In this document: piece after piece, positions 32,500 to 41,608 of the stretch
Layout of the letters: each line of letters starts with the position of its first letter
Position numbering within the stretch: position 1 is the stretch's first letter
Assembly: GCA_029856365.1 (NCBI GenBank)
Contig: JAHQWW010000014.1
Coordinates: forward strand, 1 to 55,069
Reading direction: 5' to 3'
Source of the DNA: Candidatus Hodarchaeota archaeon
GTDB taxonomy: Archaea > Asgardarchaeota > Heimdallarchaeia > Hodarchaeales > Hodarchaeaceae
DNA: 55,069 bases
Notes under the pieces: model-generated
Told to the model about the DNA's origin: nothing
The model's database searches: none
Seen by the model: the letters and a program-made list of their open reading frames with translations, nothing else
Made by a program: the position numbers and the translations under genes

Positions 32500-33570
32500 T
32501 TATCTTGGAGCTGTTTCTTGAGGTATTTGATATTCTGATAATCTCTCCTTTGGGTACGCAGTATTTCTTATTATTATCCAAAGAACAAGAAGTAAAACTG
32601 GACTGATTATTAGAATAGTTATCGTTTGGAAGAAAACCAAACTAATTGTGTGCATAGTCAATAGGCCTAATGATATTATGAGATAACCATAGAAACCTAT
32701 GTTATTGATGGATGTTTTAGACTTTATATTCTCAATATTAATAGCCTTCAGATCTTTTAAATTACACCAAAGAAGATATAATAAATATATTAGTCCTACC
32801 CCAACCAGAATGAATAAATAGAATATATTGTAAAGCGTAGTGAGATCGGTACCTTCAATCAATATTGATGGTACTGCCGATATCCCATTGACAACTCCGT
32901 GTATTAGCATTGCATAAATAAGTTTTCGTGTCTTGATATAGGAGATTCCTAAGACGAAGGCTAAGATGAGAACAGATGAGATATGAATAATAGTCCCTGT
33001 TATATTTCCATTAAGAAGATCAGCTGGTAGATGTAAAAGCGTAAAAAACAATGAGGATGCTAAAACAGCACCAGCTGGAGACATCCCTCGTTCTTCCAGC
33101 AAGGGGATCAATGTTCTTCGATATACTAATTCTTCAAATAATGGCGCTCCTAAAATTAGAGGAACAAAGAAAATAATAATAGTTACAGGAGAAAGAATTT
33201 CTTTGGGTATGAGTAATACTTCTAATCCCCCTCTTGGAGTTTCTAATTGTAAAATCTCTATTGAAATAATTATTATAATCGTGGCAACAATAATTAAAGC
33301 CCATGTTAAACAAATTAAAAGCAAAGTAGATATCATTGCATAATGATTATGAGGAGACTGTCTAATGTATTTTAATTTAAGCCATGGAATAATCCAGAGC
33401 CAAATAATTACTGAACCTAGTATCTGACTTAGAAATAGAATAATAAGATTCCATACTGGCGTATAAAGAGGATCACTGAATTCAGGTAATCTCATTAATA
33501 TTCCTACTAAAAGTATCGATACAATGACTTGTAATACTAGAAGCAGAACCATTCCCCCAAAAGAGACCAA
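32500..33570 (-). CDS. CPBP/CAAX-type intramembrane metalloprotease
   Basis: A 356-residue membrane protein with about eight hydrophobic segments. The ABI/CPBP family motifs are intact: E146-E147-x3-R151 in FEELVYRR, F-x3-H180 in FFTLLHLP, and H224-x3-N228 in HGVVNG. Family members are glutamate/histidine-dependent metalloproteases that cleave near the membrane, including CAAX processing enzymes in eukaryotes (Rce1). The small GTPases of this window lack CAAX boxes, so they are not obvious substrates. ATG start at 33570. It is convergent with the tungsten oxidoreductase. Confidence 0.9.
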   Translation of the reverse strand: MVSFGGMVLLLVLQVIVSILLVGILMRLPEFSDPLYTPVWNLIILFLSQILGSVIIWLWIIPWLKLKYIRQSPHNHYAMISTLLLICLTWALIIVATIIIIISIEILQLETPRGGLEVLLIPKEILSPVTIIIFFVPLILGAPLFEELVYRRTLIPLLEERGMSPAGAVLASSLFFTLLHLPADLLNGNITGTIIHISSVLILAFVLGISYIKTRKLIYAMLIHGVVNGISAVPSILIEGTDLTTLYNIFYLFILVGVGLIYLLYLLWCNLKDLKAINIENIKSKTSINNIGFYGYLIISLGLLTMHTISLVFFQTITILIISPVLLLVLWIIIRNTAYPKERLSEYQIPQETAPR

Positions 33571-33887
33571 AGCAGGAGTTAAAAAATTTTAAAAACTCTC
33601 ATCACTCTCATAAATTACCAATGAATCACTTCACACTGAAATTATAAGAAAAAAAGATCTTGGATTTACCAATGTACTCTTATCATTTAATAATCCTAAT
33701 TTTTACCTATAATCTTCTTTTCTTGAATTCTAAGGAATGTGTAAAGGAAAAATATCTAGAAATTTAAAGCTGATGAAAGCGGAATCTTCCGTATTCTAAG
33801 AGTATATTAAGTAAAAGTAATTTTCAGCATAAAAGGGAAGAAAAGCTGAAATCACCACGGATATGATAACAAAATTGGTGATGTTTA
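33571..33887. other. intergenic region, 317 bases
   Basis: Divergent region between the protease and the nitroreductase-like gene. It contains a short inverted repeat CGGAA-TC-TTCCG at 33780-33791 and a GGTGAT ribosome-like site at 33877-33882, five bases before TTG 33888. No gene, RNA or larger repeat was seen. Confidence 0.35.
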
Positions 33888-34448
33888 TTGAATCAACCAC
33901 AATCTCTTTCATCAGAAAAGAAAATCATTTTACCTAAACCTGATACCTACTTCTATCGGTTAATGCATCATAAGGGGAAGGAACTCCCACGATCCTATAA
34001 ATGGTTTAAACGATTGAATAGAATAGTAGTTCCTCTCTATAGACTCCGTATATTACCATTTTTTGGAATTGGATGGATTATTCTGATGATAACTACAATT
34101 GGTCGTCGTACTGGTAAAACTTATCGAACTCCAGTAGAATTTCACAGAATAAATGAAGTAATCCACATTACTGCTGGACGGGGAGAGAAGACAGACTGGG
34201 TTAGAAATATTCGTGCAAATCCTGAAAATTTACGGGTACAAGTCGGCTTCGGAAGTTTCCAACCAAGAGTAGAGATTGTTGAAAATATTTTAGAAAAAGA
34301 AAAATTCATTGAATGGATGATTAAAAATATCCCACGAGAAGCGGAAATGAGTTTTGGTTGGAATCGCAAGAAAGATGATCTTAAGTATACTGATTTGACC
34401 CCACTAGCTAATTTCCTGACAATTATTAGATTACATAAACCTTCTTAA
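33888..34448 (+). CDS. deazaflavin (F420)-dependent nitroreductase family protein
   Basis: A 186-residue protein of the DDN/DUF385 split-barrel group. After a basic, partly membrane-like N-terminal region (residues 50-70 ILPFFGIGWIILMITTIGR) it has the family signature GRRTGKTYRTPVEF, then GRGEKTDWVRNIRANP and strands RVQVGFGSFQPRVEIVE. These enzymes use F420 or flavin to reduce diverse compounds; F420 occurs in many archaea. The substrate is unknown. The TTG start is supported by GGTGAT five bases before it. It stands alone. Confidence 0.8.
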   Translation: MNQPQSLSSEKKIILPKPDTYFYRLMHHKGKELPRSYKWFKRLNRIVVPLYRLRILPFFGIGWIILMITTIGRRTGKTYRTPVEFHRINEVIHITAGRGEKTDWVRNIRANPENLRVQVGFGSFQPRVEIVENILEKEKFIEWMIKNIPREAEMSFGWNRKKDDLKYTDLTPLANFLTIIRLHKPS

Positions 34449-34469
34449 CAGATTTCACTCTATTATTTC

Positions 34470-34493
34470 ACAGGAATCAAATCACATTCCTGT
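34470..34493. promoter_or_regulatory. perfect inverted repeat with eight-base arms
   Basis: ACAGGAAT and ATTCCTGT form a perfect eight-base stem around an eight-base loop. It lies 22 bases after the nitroreductase-like stop and about 60 bases before the aminopeptidase start. It may be an operator for the downstream gene or a transcript-end hairpin. Confidence 0.4.
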
Positions 34494-34555
34494 AAATTTA
34501 TACCAATCATTTTTTATTTCCATAAATAACGCTTCGGCTTGAGAAGATACATTAC

Positions 34556-36472
34556 ATGAATATCAATCAGTTAGTTGAAACTCTGGCGAATGATATCTCT
34601 AGCCAATCAATAATGAATATGGTCACTCGTATTTCTCAGTATCATCGGGTTCAGGGTTCTAATGGATACTTTAAAGCAGCCAAATATGTCCAATCTATCT
34701 TAGAAAAAAATGCATTAGAAACAAAGTTGTATGAATTTCCTGCTAATGGAGTTTGGGAGCATTGGGGATGGATTACACCCATCTCTTGGGATATCACTTC
34801 TGGGGAATGTTGGATAACTAAACCTATCAAAAAAAGACTTTGTAACTATCAGAATGTTCCAATGAGTGTCATTACTCATTCTAAACCGTGTAATTTTGAA
34901 GCATCTGTAATCGATGCTAGAAAAGGAGACCAGGTAGAAGATTATCAGAAAGCTAAAGGGAAAATCGCTTTAATTACTGGAAGTCCAAGAAAGATATTCC
35001 AATTAGCAGCAGAACACGGAGTAAAAGGACTAATTATCCACCCAAATGCGGAAAGAGCAGCTGATCTTGGGCCAAATGCGGTCCAATATGACGGCTTTTG
35101 GCCAATTGCTGAGAATTTATCAAAAGTAACTTCTGGCTTTTCTATTTCACACAAACAAGCTCTAGAACTTAAAAAATATCTAGAGACTAATGAAGAGGTT
35201 TTAGTTCGTTTTAAAATTGATGCAAATTTCTCAATTAATGATGGAAAGCTTCATGTGCTTGAAGCGGAAATAAAAGGATCAAAAAAACCCTTGGAAGAAA
35301 TAATCCTAATATGTCATCTTTGTCATCCTTCTGCAGGTGCAAATGACAATGCATCTGGTAGTGCAACCCTTGCTGAATTAATTTTAAGTATTAATAGAAT
35401 GATTATCAAGGGTGATTTACCACAACCAGAAAGGACCCTAAAATTTCTTTGGGTACCTGAATTTTCAGGAACCATTCCATGGTTGAAGCTCTACGACAAT
35501 CAACACAATCAAAGAAAAATTATTTCAGTTTTTAACCTTGACATGGTTGGTGAGTCTCCTAGGAAGATTGGAACACCTTTAACGATTAATTGCCCAAGCT
35601 GTGCGACTCCCTCATATCTCAAGGCACTCCTTAATAATGCTGCTAGATGTATCACTGAACAAATGGCCATATATGATGAAGACGGGCGAATCTACCGATT
35701 AAACTATCGATTAAAACCTTTTACTGGAGGAAGCGACCATCTAATTTTTAATGATAGACATTTTTCTATACCAAGTGTAATGTTAAGCCATGAGGATCCC
35801 TTTCATCATTCTAGTGCTGATTCTATTGATAAAGTTGACCCTCATGAGTGTAAAAGCGTAGCGATAATAGCTGGATCGGCTGCTTTTGGTTTATCTATTA
35901 TAGATACCCAATTCCTCAAGGAATTAGCATATTTCGTATTTTTGGAGGGAGTAGAAGATATGATACGACATGAATTATACTTAGATCAGGGAGAATTAAC
36001 AAGAAACCAGAAAGTAAGGCAGTTAAAGCTATTAGAAAGGAAAATCATAGAACAAATGGAAAGTGTGTTGGAACTCAAACCTGAAAGTGAGGTTCAGGAA
36101 AAATTAACCTATTTCTCACAAGCAATAAAAGGTCATTTTTCTCGCATAACTAGACAGTTAAAGATAGATTCAGAGGAACCAATAGAAGAAGAATTAGCCA
36201 GGATGAAGATCAAGCGTAATTATTTAGGGCCAATATCATATAAGCAACTAGATAGAACTGATCGTTCTGCAGAGGATAAGAAAACATTTGAAAGCTTAAC
36301 AAAAGAATATTGGGGAGGTATTACTCTAGAACTGCTAAATCTAGCGGATGGTACTTTAACAATAGAAGAGATCTTCCTTTTACTCAACATTTATTACCCA
36401 AATATTGAATTAAATAATGTATTATCCGTTGTTAAACTGTTTCAGAGGGAGAGAATTCTTATTGAGGTATAA
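34556..36472 (+). CDS. M28-like aminopeptidase (DUF4910/COG4310 family)
   Basis: A 638-residue protein. The first ~240 residues form an N-terminal domain with a PA-like insert. The M28-type zinc peptidase core then follows: CHLCHPSAGANDNASGSATL (around 255-270) with His and Asp ligands, FLWVPEFSGT with a Glu, NLDMVGE, GGSDHLIF near 391, and HEDPFHHSSADSIDKVDP. The C-terminal ~170 residues are helical with a winged-helix-like end (GTLTIEEIFLLLNIYYP). It should be a cytosolic aminopeptidase; no signal peptide is seen. ATG start at 34556. It stands alone. Confidence 0.85.
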   Translation: MNINQLVETLANDISSQSIMNMVTRISQYHRVQGSNGYFKAAKYVQSILEKNALETKLYEFPANGVWEHWGWITPISWDITSGECWITKPIKKRLCNYQNVPMSVITHSKPCNFEASVIDARKGDQVEDYQKAKGKIALITGSPRKIFQLAAEHGVKGLIIHPNAERAADLGPNAVQYDGFWPIAENLSKVTSGFSISHKQALELKKYLETNEEVLVRFKIDANFSINDGKLHVLEAEIKGSKKPLEEIILICHLCHPSAGANDNASGSATLAELILSINRMIIKGDLPQPERTLKFLWVPEFSGTIPWLKLYDNQHNQRKIISVFNLDMVGESPRKIGTPLTINCPSCATPSYLKALLNNAARCITEQMAIYDEDGRIYRLNYRLKPFTGGSDHLIFNDRHFSIPSVMLSHEDPFHHSSADSIDKVDPHECKSVAIIAGSAAFGLSIIDTQFLKELAYFVFLEGVEDMIRHELYLDQGELTRNQKVRQLKLLERKIIEQMESVLELKPESEVQEKLTYFSQAIKGHFSRITRQLKIDSEEPIEEELARMKIKRNYLGPISYKQLDRTDRSAEDKKTFESLTKEYWGGITLELLNLADGTLTIEEIFLLLNIYYPNIELNNVLSVVKLFQRERILIEV

Positions 36473-36633
36473 GAAGGGATTTTAGTTTGAAATCTCTTTC
36501 TTATATTAGTAAAAAAAAGTCATAAAGAATAGTTCACAAAAGAAAACAATTTACAAAAGTTAAAAAACAAGTAGTATTTGAATATAATATCATCGTTACA
36601 TATATTTAACTGTTAGTAATAGGAACTTAATAG

Positions 36634-37440
36634 ATGGTAACTATAGAACAAATTCTTTGGGGCTTATTTCTGTCCCTATTTGCTGGCCTTTCTACAACAC
36701 TTGGAGCTATTACAGTCTTTATTATAAATCCGAACGATTCAAAGATTATTAGCCTTAGTATGGGATTTTCTGCTGGTGTCATGCTAGGAGTGTCTATATT
36801 TGAGTTACTACCAGAAGCAATCAATAATTTAGAAATTTTTACTGCTGGTCTTTTTTTCTTATTAGGAATGATTGTTGTAGGACTTCTGGACTTTTTTATC
36901 CCCCATGAATACATGCATGAACATTCATGTAGTGATACAGATACGGTACCGATAAGTAATCTAAATAATCCGCGTCTTCTAAGAACAGGCTTGTTAGTAG
37001 CGATTGGAATAGCAATTCATAATTTACCTGAAGGTTTTGTAACAATTACGGGAAGTCTCTATTCCATTGAATTAGGACTTATTTTAGCTATTGCTATTGC
37101 ATTACATAATATCCCTGAAGGTCTTTCCGCAGCAATTCCAATCTATGCTGCCTCTGGTAATAAAAAGAAGGCTTTTGGAATATCTTTTCTTTCAGGTCTA
37201 GCTGAACCAGTTGGAGCTATAATTGGGTTAATAGTCCTCTTAGGCCTAGGAATGATTAATGAAGAAGTAGTAGTGATCTCTCTAGCTGTTGTAGCTGGTA
37301 TAATGACTTTTATTTCTCTTGACGAATTATTACCTATCGCTCATGAAACATGTAACGATAACGGTAATGATACTCATACTGTTACAGCTGGTATCTTAGC
37401 GGGCATGGCAGTCATGCTGGCTACTTTGATTATATTATAA
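36634..37440 (+). CDS. ZIP-family metal transporter (ZupT-like)
   Basis: A 268-residue membrane protein with eight hydrophobic segments. It has the two ZIP signature helices, HNLPEGFVTITG and HNIPEGLSAAIPIY, followed by the SGLAEPVGAIIG helix. A loop with HEYMHEHSCSDTD after the third segment supplies His and acidic residues for cytoplasmic metal binding. It should import Zn2+ and possibly other divalent ions. ATG start at 36634. A TATA-like ATATATTTAAC about 30 bases upstream suggests a short leader. A T-run at 37472 may end transcription. Confidence 0.93.
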   Translation: MVTIEQILWGLFLSLFAGLSTTLGAITVFIINPNDSKIISLSMGFSAGVMLGVSIFELLPEAINNLEIFTAGLFFLLGMIVVGLLDFFIPHEYMHEHSCSDTDTVPISNLNNPRLLRTGLLVAIGIAIHNLPEGFVTITGSLYSIELGLILAIAIALHNIPEGLSAAIPIYAASGNKKKAFGISFLSGLAEPVGAIIGLIVLLGLGMINEEVVVISLAVVAGIMTFISLDELLPIAHETCNDNGNDTHTVTAGILAGMAVMLATLIIL

Positions 37441-37471
37441 AATTCTTAATGTAAAATTCTCCCATAAAAGA

Positions 37472-37478
37472 TTTTTTT
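37472..37478 (+). terminator. T-run, possible archaeal terminator
   Basis: Seven T residues lie 31 bases after the ZIP transporter stop, as expected for a U-tract terminator. Confidence 0.35.
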
Positions 37479-37605
37479 AGCATAGTTTTGGTTATGCTTC
37501 AAGATAAGCTTTTTTTCATATTAATTATTAGCTTATTTCAAAGTCTAAAAATATGAACCGTTATAAAGGAAAAATTCTAGAGCGATAAATGATTGTGAGA
37601 AGAAT

Positions 37606-38121
37606 ATGGCAATTAAATCCCTCCAAGAGATACTTAGAGATATCCTAAAAGACGGTCGAAAATCCCCTGGAGAATGGAAGACACTTCTCGCTCCAACTTC
37701 TGATCGTTTTGGTTCGGATTTATTGCTTTTTCATCCTACTACAGGACCTATTTATCAAGTTCGAGCTTATGAGAAGAATCCCTTTCAAATGACTGGGATG
37801 GGAACACGAATAGCCCGTGACGTTGATGAAGACTTTTTAAACCTCATTAAAACTCAAAGGTCTCGTGGTAATTTAGGAATTCTTGATCTCAATTATCGTA
37901 TTCTACGAGAGGCTATTAATGACGGTGCAAAATTGGATCAACTTTTTCTAAATGCACTCAAGGGTACTAAAGATCAGGGAATAGATTTTGTTAATCTTGG
38001 GGATGCTTTTCGATCTAGAGGTCAGAGGCCCCTCCCTTTACTCACAGATAGCCAAAAGAAACTAGATAAGGAATATAAGCGTCTCCTCAAGAGAGAAGGT
38101 AAAACTTCCATGTATGGTTGA
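37606..38121 (+). CDS. uncharacterised basic protein
   Basis: A 171-residue basic protein I do not recognise. It starts with a helix (KSLQEILRDILKDGRKSPGEWKTLL), has a beta region SDLLLFHPTTGPIYQVRAYEKNPFQMTGMGTRIARDVDEDF, then helical, charged sequence to a Lys-rich end. There are no cysteines, membrane segments or catalytic motifs. A TATA-like CGTTATAAAGG about 45 bases upstream and the ATG start support expression. It is followed by a nucleotidyltransferase gene on the same strand, but 190 bases away. Confidence 0.6.
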   Translation: MAIKSLQEILRDILKDGRKSPGEWKTLLAPTSDRFGSDLLLFHPTTGPIYQVRAYEKNPFQMTGMGTRIARDVDEDFLNLIKTQRSRGNLGILDLNYRILREAINDGAKLDQLFLNALKGTKDQGIDFVNLGDAFRSRGQRPLPLLTDSQKKLDKEYKRLLKREGKTSMYG

Positions 38122-38312
38122 TAGCTTTCTCGCGTTTACAAAAATCACTCCTAGTTTTAATGGTTTTTAATCGCTTTTTTCTTTCTTCGTCGTTGTAAAA
38201 GTTCATGTATTAACTCTTTTAACTTCATATCAATTAGATTTTATGTTTTAAAGATAGAAAAGTATTCATATATTTGGGATTCTACCTAGTGCTTCGAGAA
38301 CAGTGGTCAAAA

Positions 38313-39098
38313 ATGTCTTGGTATGACGAGTACAACAATTTACTTGATGATTTTACCAGCACTGTTGAAGACGAGCTTCTTCAATATGTTCGTGGCCTTA
38401 TTCTATATGGATCTTATCAAAAAGAACAGGAAGAACCAGGTTGGATTATTCCTGGAATTAGTGATATCGATTTAGTGTTGATAGTTGACATTGATGACAT
38501 TAATGAGGAGAAACCACCACGAAGACTGGCTAAAATAGGAGAGGCGTTATCTCTTTTTTTCGTTCATCCTGTGTATGCTCCCCTTCTTGATTTACGACTT
38601 CTAGAATTTACTGATTTACCCGCTAGGATTGGTATGGGTTTTTCGCCTATTCATGCAGTAGCTGCCGCCCAATTTGGAGAAGTTATTCTTGGAAAAAATG
38701 TACTGGAGAATTTTACTTATAGTGAGAAATTACTGAATCGATCTGCTAAAATCATTATCAATCAAGGTTACGAAAGCATTAAACGAGGTTATTTACATCG
38801 AGAACTGGGAGAAGAACCTACCTGTATTGAATTCGCTGATATAATTTTAGATATTGCTCACGCGGCTTTGGCTGCGAATGGAATATTTAACATAGTAAGA
38901 CCTGAAGTCCCTGAGAAGTTCGATCTTATTTTGGGAGACGAGATAGGTAGCGATGGAGTGGACATTGTATATGAGGCAAAAAAGTGGCGTATGGGTAGTC
39001 AGAAGATGAAACCACCTATGTTTCTAAGAGGATCACTCCAGCTTTCCCAACGTACTATGACCTATATTCGCAACCCTTTCAATAAATCAAATCACTAA
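38313..39098 (+). CDS. nucleotidyltransferase-fold protein
   Basis: About 261 residues with a Pol-beta-type nucleotidyltransferase signature. It has LILYGSYQ followed 12 residues later by GISDIDLVLIV, where the Gly-Ser and the Asp-x-Asp metal ligands are in the right order. The rest is helical, similar in plan to aminoglycoside or minimal antitoxin-type nucleotidyltransferases, but longer. The substrate is unknown. ATG 38313 is chosen over TTG 38274, since it directly precedes family-like sequence and neither has a strong ribosome site. No toxin partner such as a HEPN gene is adjacent. Confidence 0.75.
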   Translation: MSWYDEYNNLLDDFTSTVEDELLQYVRGLILYGSYQKEQEEPGWIIPGISDIDLVLIVDIDDINEEKPPRRLAKIGEALSLFFVHPVYAPLLDLRLLEFTDLPARIGMGFSPIHAVAAAQFGEVILGKNVLENFTYSEKLLNRSAKIIINQGYESIKRGYLHRELGEEPTCIEFADIILDIAHAALAANGIFNIVRPEVPEKFDLILGDEIGSDGVDIVYEAKKWRMGSQKMKPPMFLRGSLQLSQRTMTYIRNPFNKSNH

Positions 39099-39122
39099 AA
39101 GTGTTGATTTATTATTTATGTC

Positions 39123-39129
39123 TTTTTTT
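39123..39129 (+). terminator. T-run, possible archaeal terminator
   Basis: Seven T residues lie 24 bases after the nucleotidyltransferase stop, suitable for a U-tract terminator. Confidence 0.3.
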
Positions 39130-39277
39130 GGGGAAATTGTTAATGTAGAGAGAATTACGTTGGCCGTGAGGAATATTTAAAGAAACACTATGAAAAACAG
39201 GATTAAATGGATTGAATTTCTTAAAAGCCTGATTTAAAGATAATCTAGGCAATGATTCAACGATTTTGTGACCTATT

Positions 39278-40756
39278 TTGGCTCTTCCTCAAATTCAGGT
39301 AAATAATTTAACTTTTTATTATAAGAACTCTGATAAAGCTGCCTTATCTAACATTAATCTAAAGTTTAATGAAGGTGAAGTCATTTGTGTTACAGGATCT
39401 AGTGGGGGAGGTAAAACTACATTTGGATTGGCGCTCTCAGGTCACATCCCACACACACTCGCAGGAGATGTTAGGGGGGAGATTATCTTTCAAGGAGTTC
39501 CAAGTTCCGATCTTTCTATCACTGACATTAGTCAATTCATTGGACTTGTCCAACAAGATCCTGAGAACCAGCTTGTGACTCCCTCGGTTCTTGAAGAAGT
39601 TGCTTTTGGCCCTGAGAATTTATCCTTACCAAAAAAAGAAATTCTTCACCGTGTAAAAGTAAGTTTAGAAACAATGGATCTTTTATCGCTGGTTTCTAGA
39701 TCTACTAATGAGCTATCTGGTGGAGAAAAACAACGCGTTGCTATTGCATCTATACTTACTATGTGCCCTCAAGTCTTAGTTCTTGATGAACCAACTTCTT
39801 TTTTAGATTTTCAAAGCTATCAAAAGCTCATTTCTACATTGAGAGAGTTAAACCTACAAAATAAAATAACTATAATTATTATAGAACACCAACCATACTT
39901 ATTTAAAGAATTGATAGATAGATTAATTGTTATTGAGCACGGAAGTATTGTTGGAGACTTTCAAAAACCTAATATTAATTTTACACAACAAAAAATTTCA
40001 CAAGAAGAACTTCAAACCATTCAGCGAATCCGCCCAAAAACTGATTCGGGTAGAGTTTTAGACATTCAAAAACTAAATATATCAATGAAAAACCGTTTAG
40101 TAGCGAAAGAAATTTCAGCAGAGCTAAGACAAGGATATGTTTATGCGATTGTCGGGCCAAATGGAGCAGGTAAGACCACACTCTTACAAGCCATACTTAA
40201 CCTTATCCCTAGCAGGGGAACAATTCTTTACAATAATAAAAAAATATCAAACACCCCTACATTTCAATTAGCGAAAAAAATCGGTCTTATTTTTCAGAAT
40301 CCTAACCATCAAATTTTCGAGAAAACTGTGTTAGAGGAAATAACTTTCGCCCCGAAAAATTTTGGGCAAGATCTGAACAAGGTTATTCTAAATGCAAAAC
40401 AGTTACTCAGGGAAGCATCGCTTGATTCCTATATAAAAATGACACCTTTTGGTTTAAGTTATGGTGAAAAACGTCGATTGAACATCTGTTCTATTTTAAT
40501 TTATGAACCTGATCTTTTACTGTTGGATGAACCATTTATTGGACAGGATCGGGCGAATATTGAATATTTAATACAGCTATTAAAGGAACGTAAATTAAAA
40601 GGACATACATCCGTTATTGTGTCTCATCGGAGAGAATTATATGATTTAGTAGATTATTTCTTTGTTCTGGACAAAGGAAAGTTAGTAGCTCAAGGAAGAC
40701 CAGAAGAAATTGTTACTTATCTTCGTGAGAATAGTATCATCGGATTTGTTTCCTAA
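39278..40756 (+). CDS. ECF transporter ATPase with two fused ABC domains (EcfA-EcfA)
   Basis: A 492-residue protein with two complete ABC ATPase domains. The first has Walker A GSSGGGKTT (40-48), the Q-loop QQDPENQ, signature LSGGEKQRV and Walker B VLVLDEPTS. The second has GPNGAGKTT, QNPNHQ, signature LSYGEKRRL and LLLLDEPF. Both are typical of energy-coupling factor A components, here joined in one chain as in many archaea. The stop overlaps the start of EcfT by one base, so the two are coupled. No substrate-binding EcfS gene lies in the window; S components may be encoded elsewhere. TTG start at 39278 without a clear ribosome site. Confidence 0.93.
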   Translation: MALPQIQVNNLTFYYKNSDKAALSNINLKFNEGEVICVTGSSGGGKTTFGLALSGHIPHTLAGDVRGEIIFQGVPSSDLSITDISQFIGLVQQDPENQLVTPSVLEEVAFGPENLSLPKKEILHRVKVSLETMDLLSLVSRSTNELSGGEKQRVAIASILTMCPQVLVLDEPTSFLDFQSYQKLISTLRELNLQNKITIIIIEHQPYLFKELIDRLIVIEHGSIVGDFQKPNINFTQQKISQEELQTIQRIRPKTDSGRVLDIQKLNISMKNRLVAKEISAELRQGYVYAIVGPNGAGKTTLLQAILNLIPSRGTILYNNKKISNTPTFQLAKKIGLIFQNPNHQIFEKTVLEEITFAPKNFGQDLNKVILNAKQLLREASLDSYIKMTPFGLSYGEKRRLNICSILIYEPDLLLLDEPFIGQDRANIEYLIQLLKERKLKGHTSVIVSHRRELYDLVDYFFVLDKGKLVAQGRPEEIVTYLRENSIIGFVS

Positions 40757-41556
40757 TGGAAGATAAATCAAAAATATCTTTAGAAAAGGATATTTCACAG
40801 AGAGACCAAGAAAATGGTACAAACCCTCTAGTGAAATTTTTTGTAGTAATTCTAGTTTCATTAGTATTATTTGGAAGTGCAAATATAATTAAAATTTATT
40901 GTATCGTCTTTGTTATTATTATCATTTACTTATTCGGAGGATTGTCTTTTAAAGTTGCTAGACCTCGGTATAAAATGATAATAATCTTTTCATTTACTAT
41001 TTTATTAGTACAAATTCTATTTGTTCATGGTGGAGATCTTGTTTTTCATCTTATTCCGATATCGATCGGGATATATGGTCCGTTCTTCCCAATATACGAA
41101 CAAGGGATCTATCAGGGGTTAATCATAATCGGACGTTTTTGGGGTTTAATTTCAATCAGTTGGGTTTTTATTAATTCAACTAATCCTTTTGATTTCGCTC
41201 AATCGTTAACAAAAATAGGAGTTCCTTACCGTTTTGCATATTCACTGTCGTTAGCACTACGATTTACGCCAGTTTTTAGCATAGAAACCAATATCATTCA
41301 GAATGCGCAGCAAGCACGAGGACTGAATGTCAATCCCAATAATATACGGGGAATCATAAACTTACTTCAGTACACATTAATTCCTATGATTAGCTCAACT
41401 CTCAATCGAATACGTGATATTACAATCAGTATGGATGGTCGTGCGTTCGGTTGCTATTCCACTAGAAGTTATATCAAGGATATTCCTTTTACATTAAAAG
41501 ATTGGATTAAATTAGTTATTGTTACTGGTTTCTTAGTGATTTTCAGTATCTTATAA
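40756..41556 (+). CDS. ECF transporter transmembrane component EcfT
   Basis: A 266-residue membrane protein with about five hydrophobic segments. It has the coupling-helix signature A-R-G in NAQQARGLNV and, later, RIRDITISMDGRAFGCYSTR, the second such motif. These contact the two ATPase halves encoded just upstream, so the pair forms the energizing module of a group II ECF vitamin transporter. It overlaps the ATPase stop by one base. The first ~30 residues are charged, with the membrane part beginning near 27. No S component follows. Confidence 0.92.
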   Translation: MEDKSKISLEKDISQRDQENGTNPLVKFFVVILVSLVLFGSANIIKIYCIVFVIIIIYLFGGLSFKVARPRYKMIIIFSFTILLVQILFVHGGDLVFHLIPISIGIYGPFFPIYEQGIYQGLIIIGRFWGLISISWVFINSTNPFDFAQSLTKIGVPYRFAYSLSLALRFTPVFSIETNIIQNAQQARGLNVNPNNIRGIINLLQYTLIPMISSTLNRIRDITISMDGRAFGCYSTRSYIKDIPFTLKDWIKLVIVTGFLVIFSIL

Positions 41557-41608
41557 ATAGTAAATGATAGAAATAAAGTTATTTAAAACTATATAAAATT
41601 AAGGGGTA

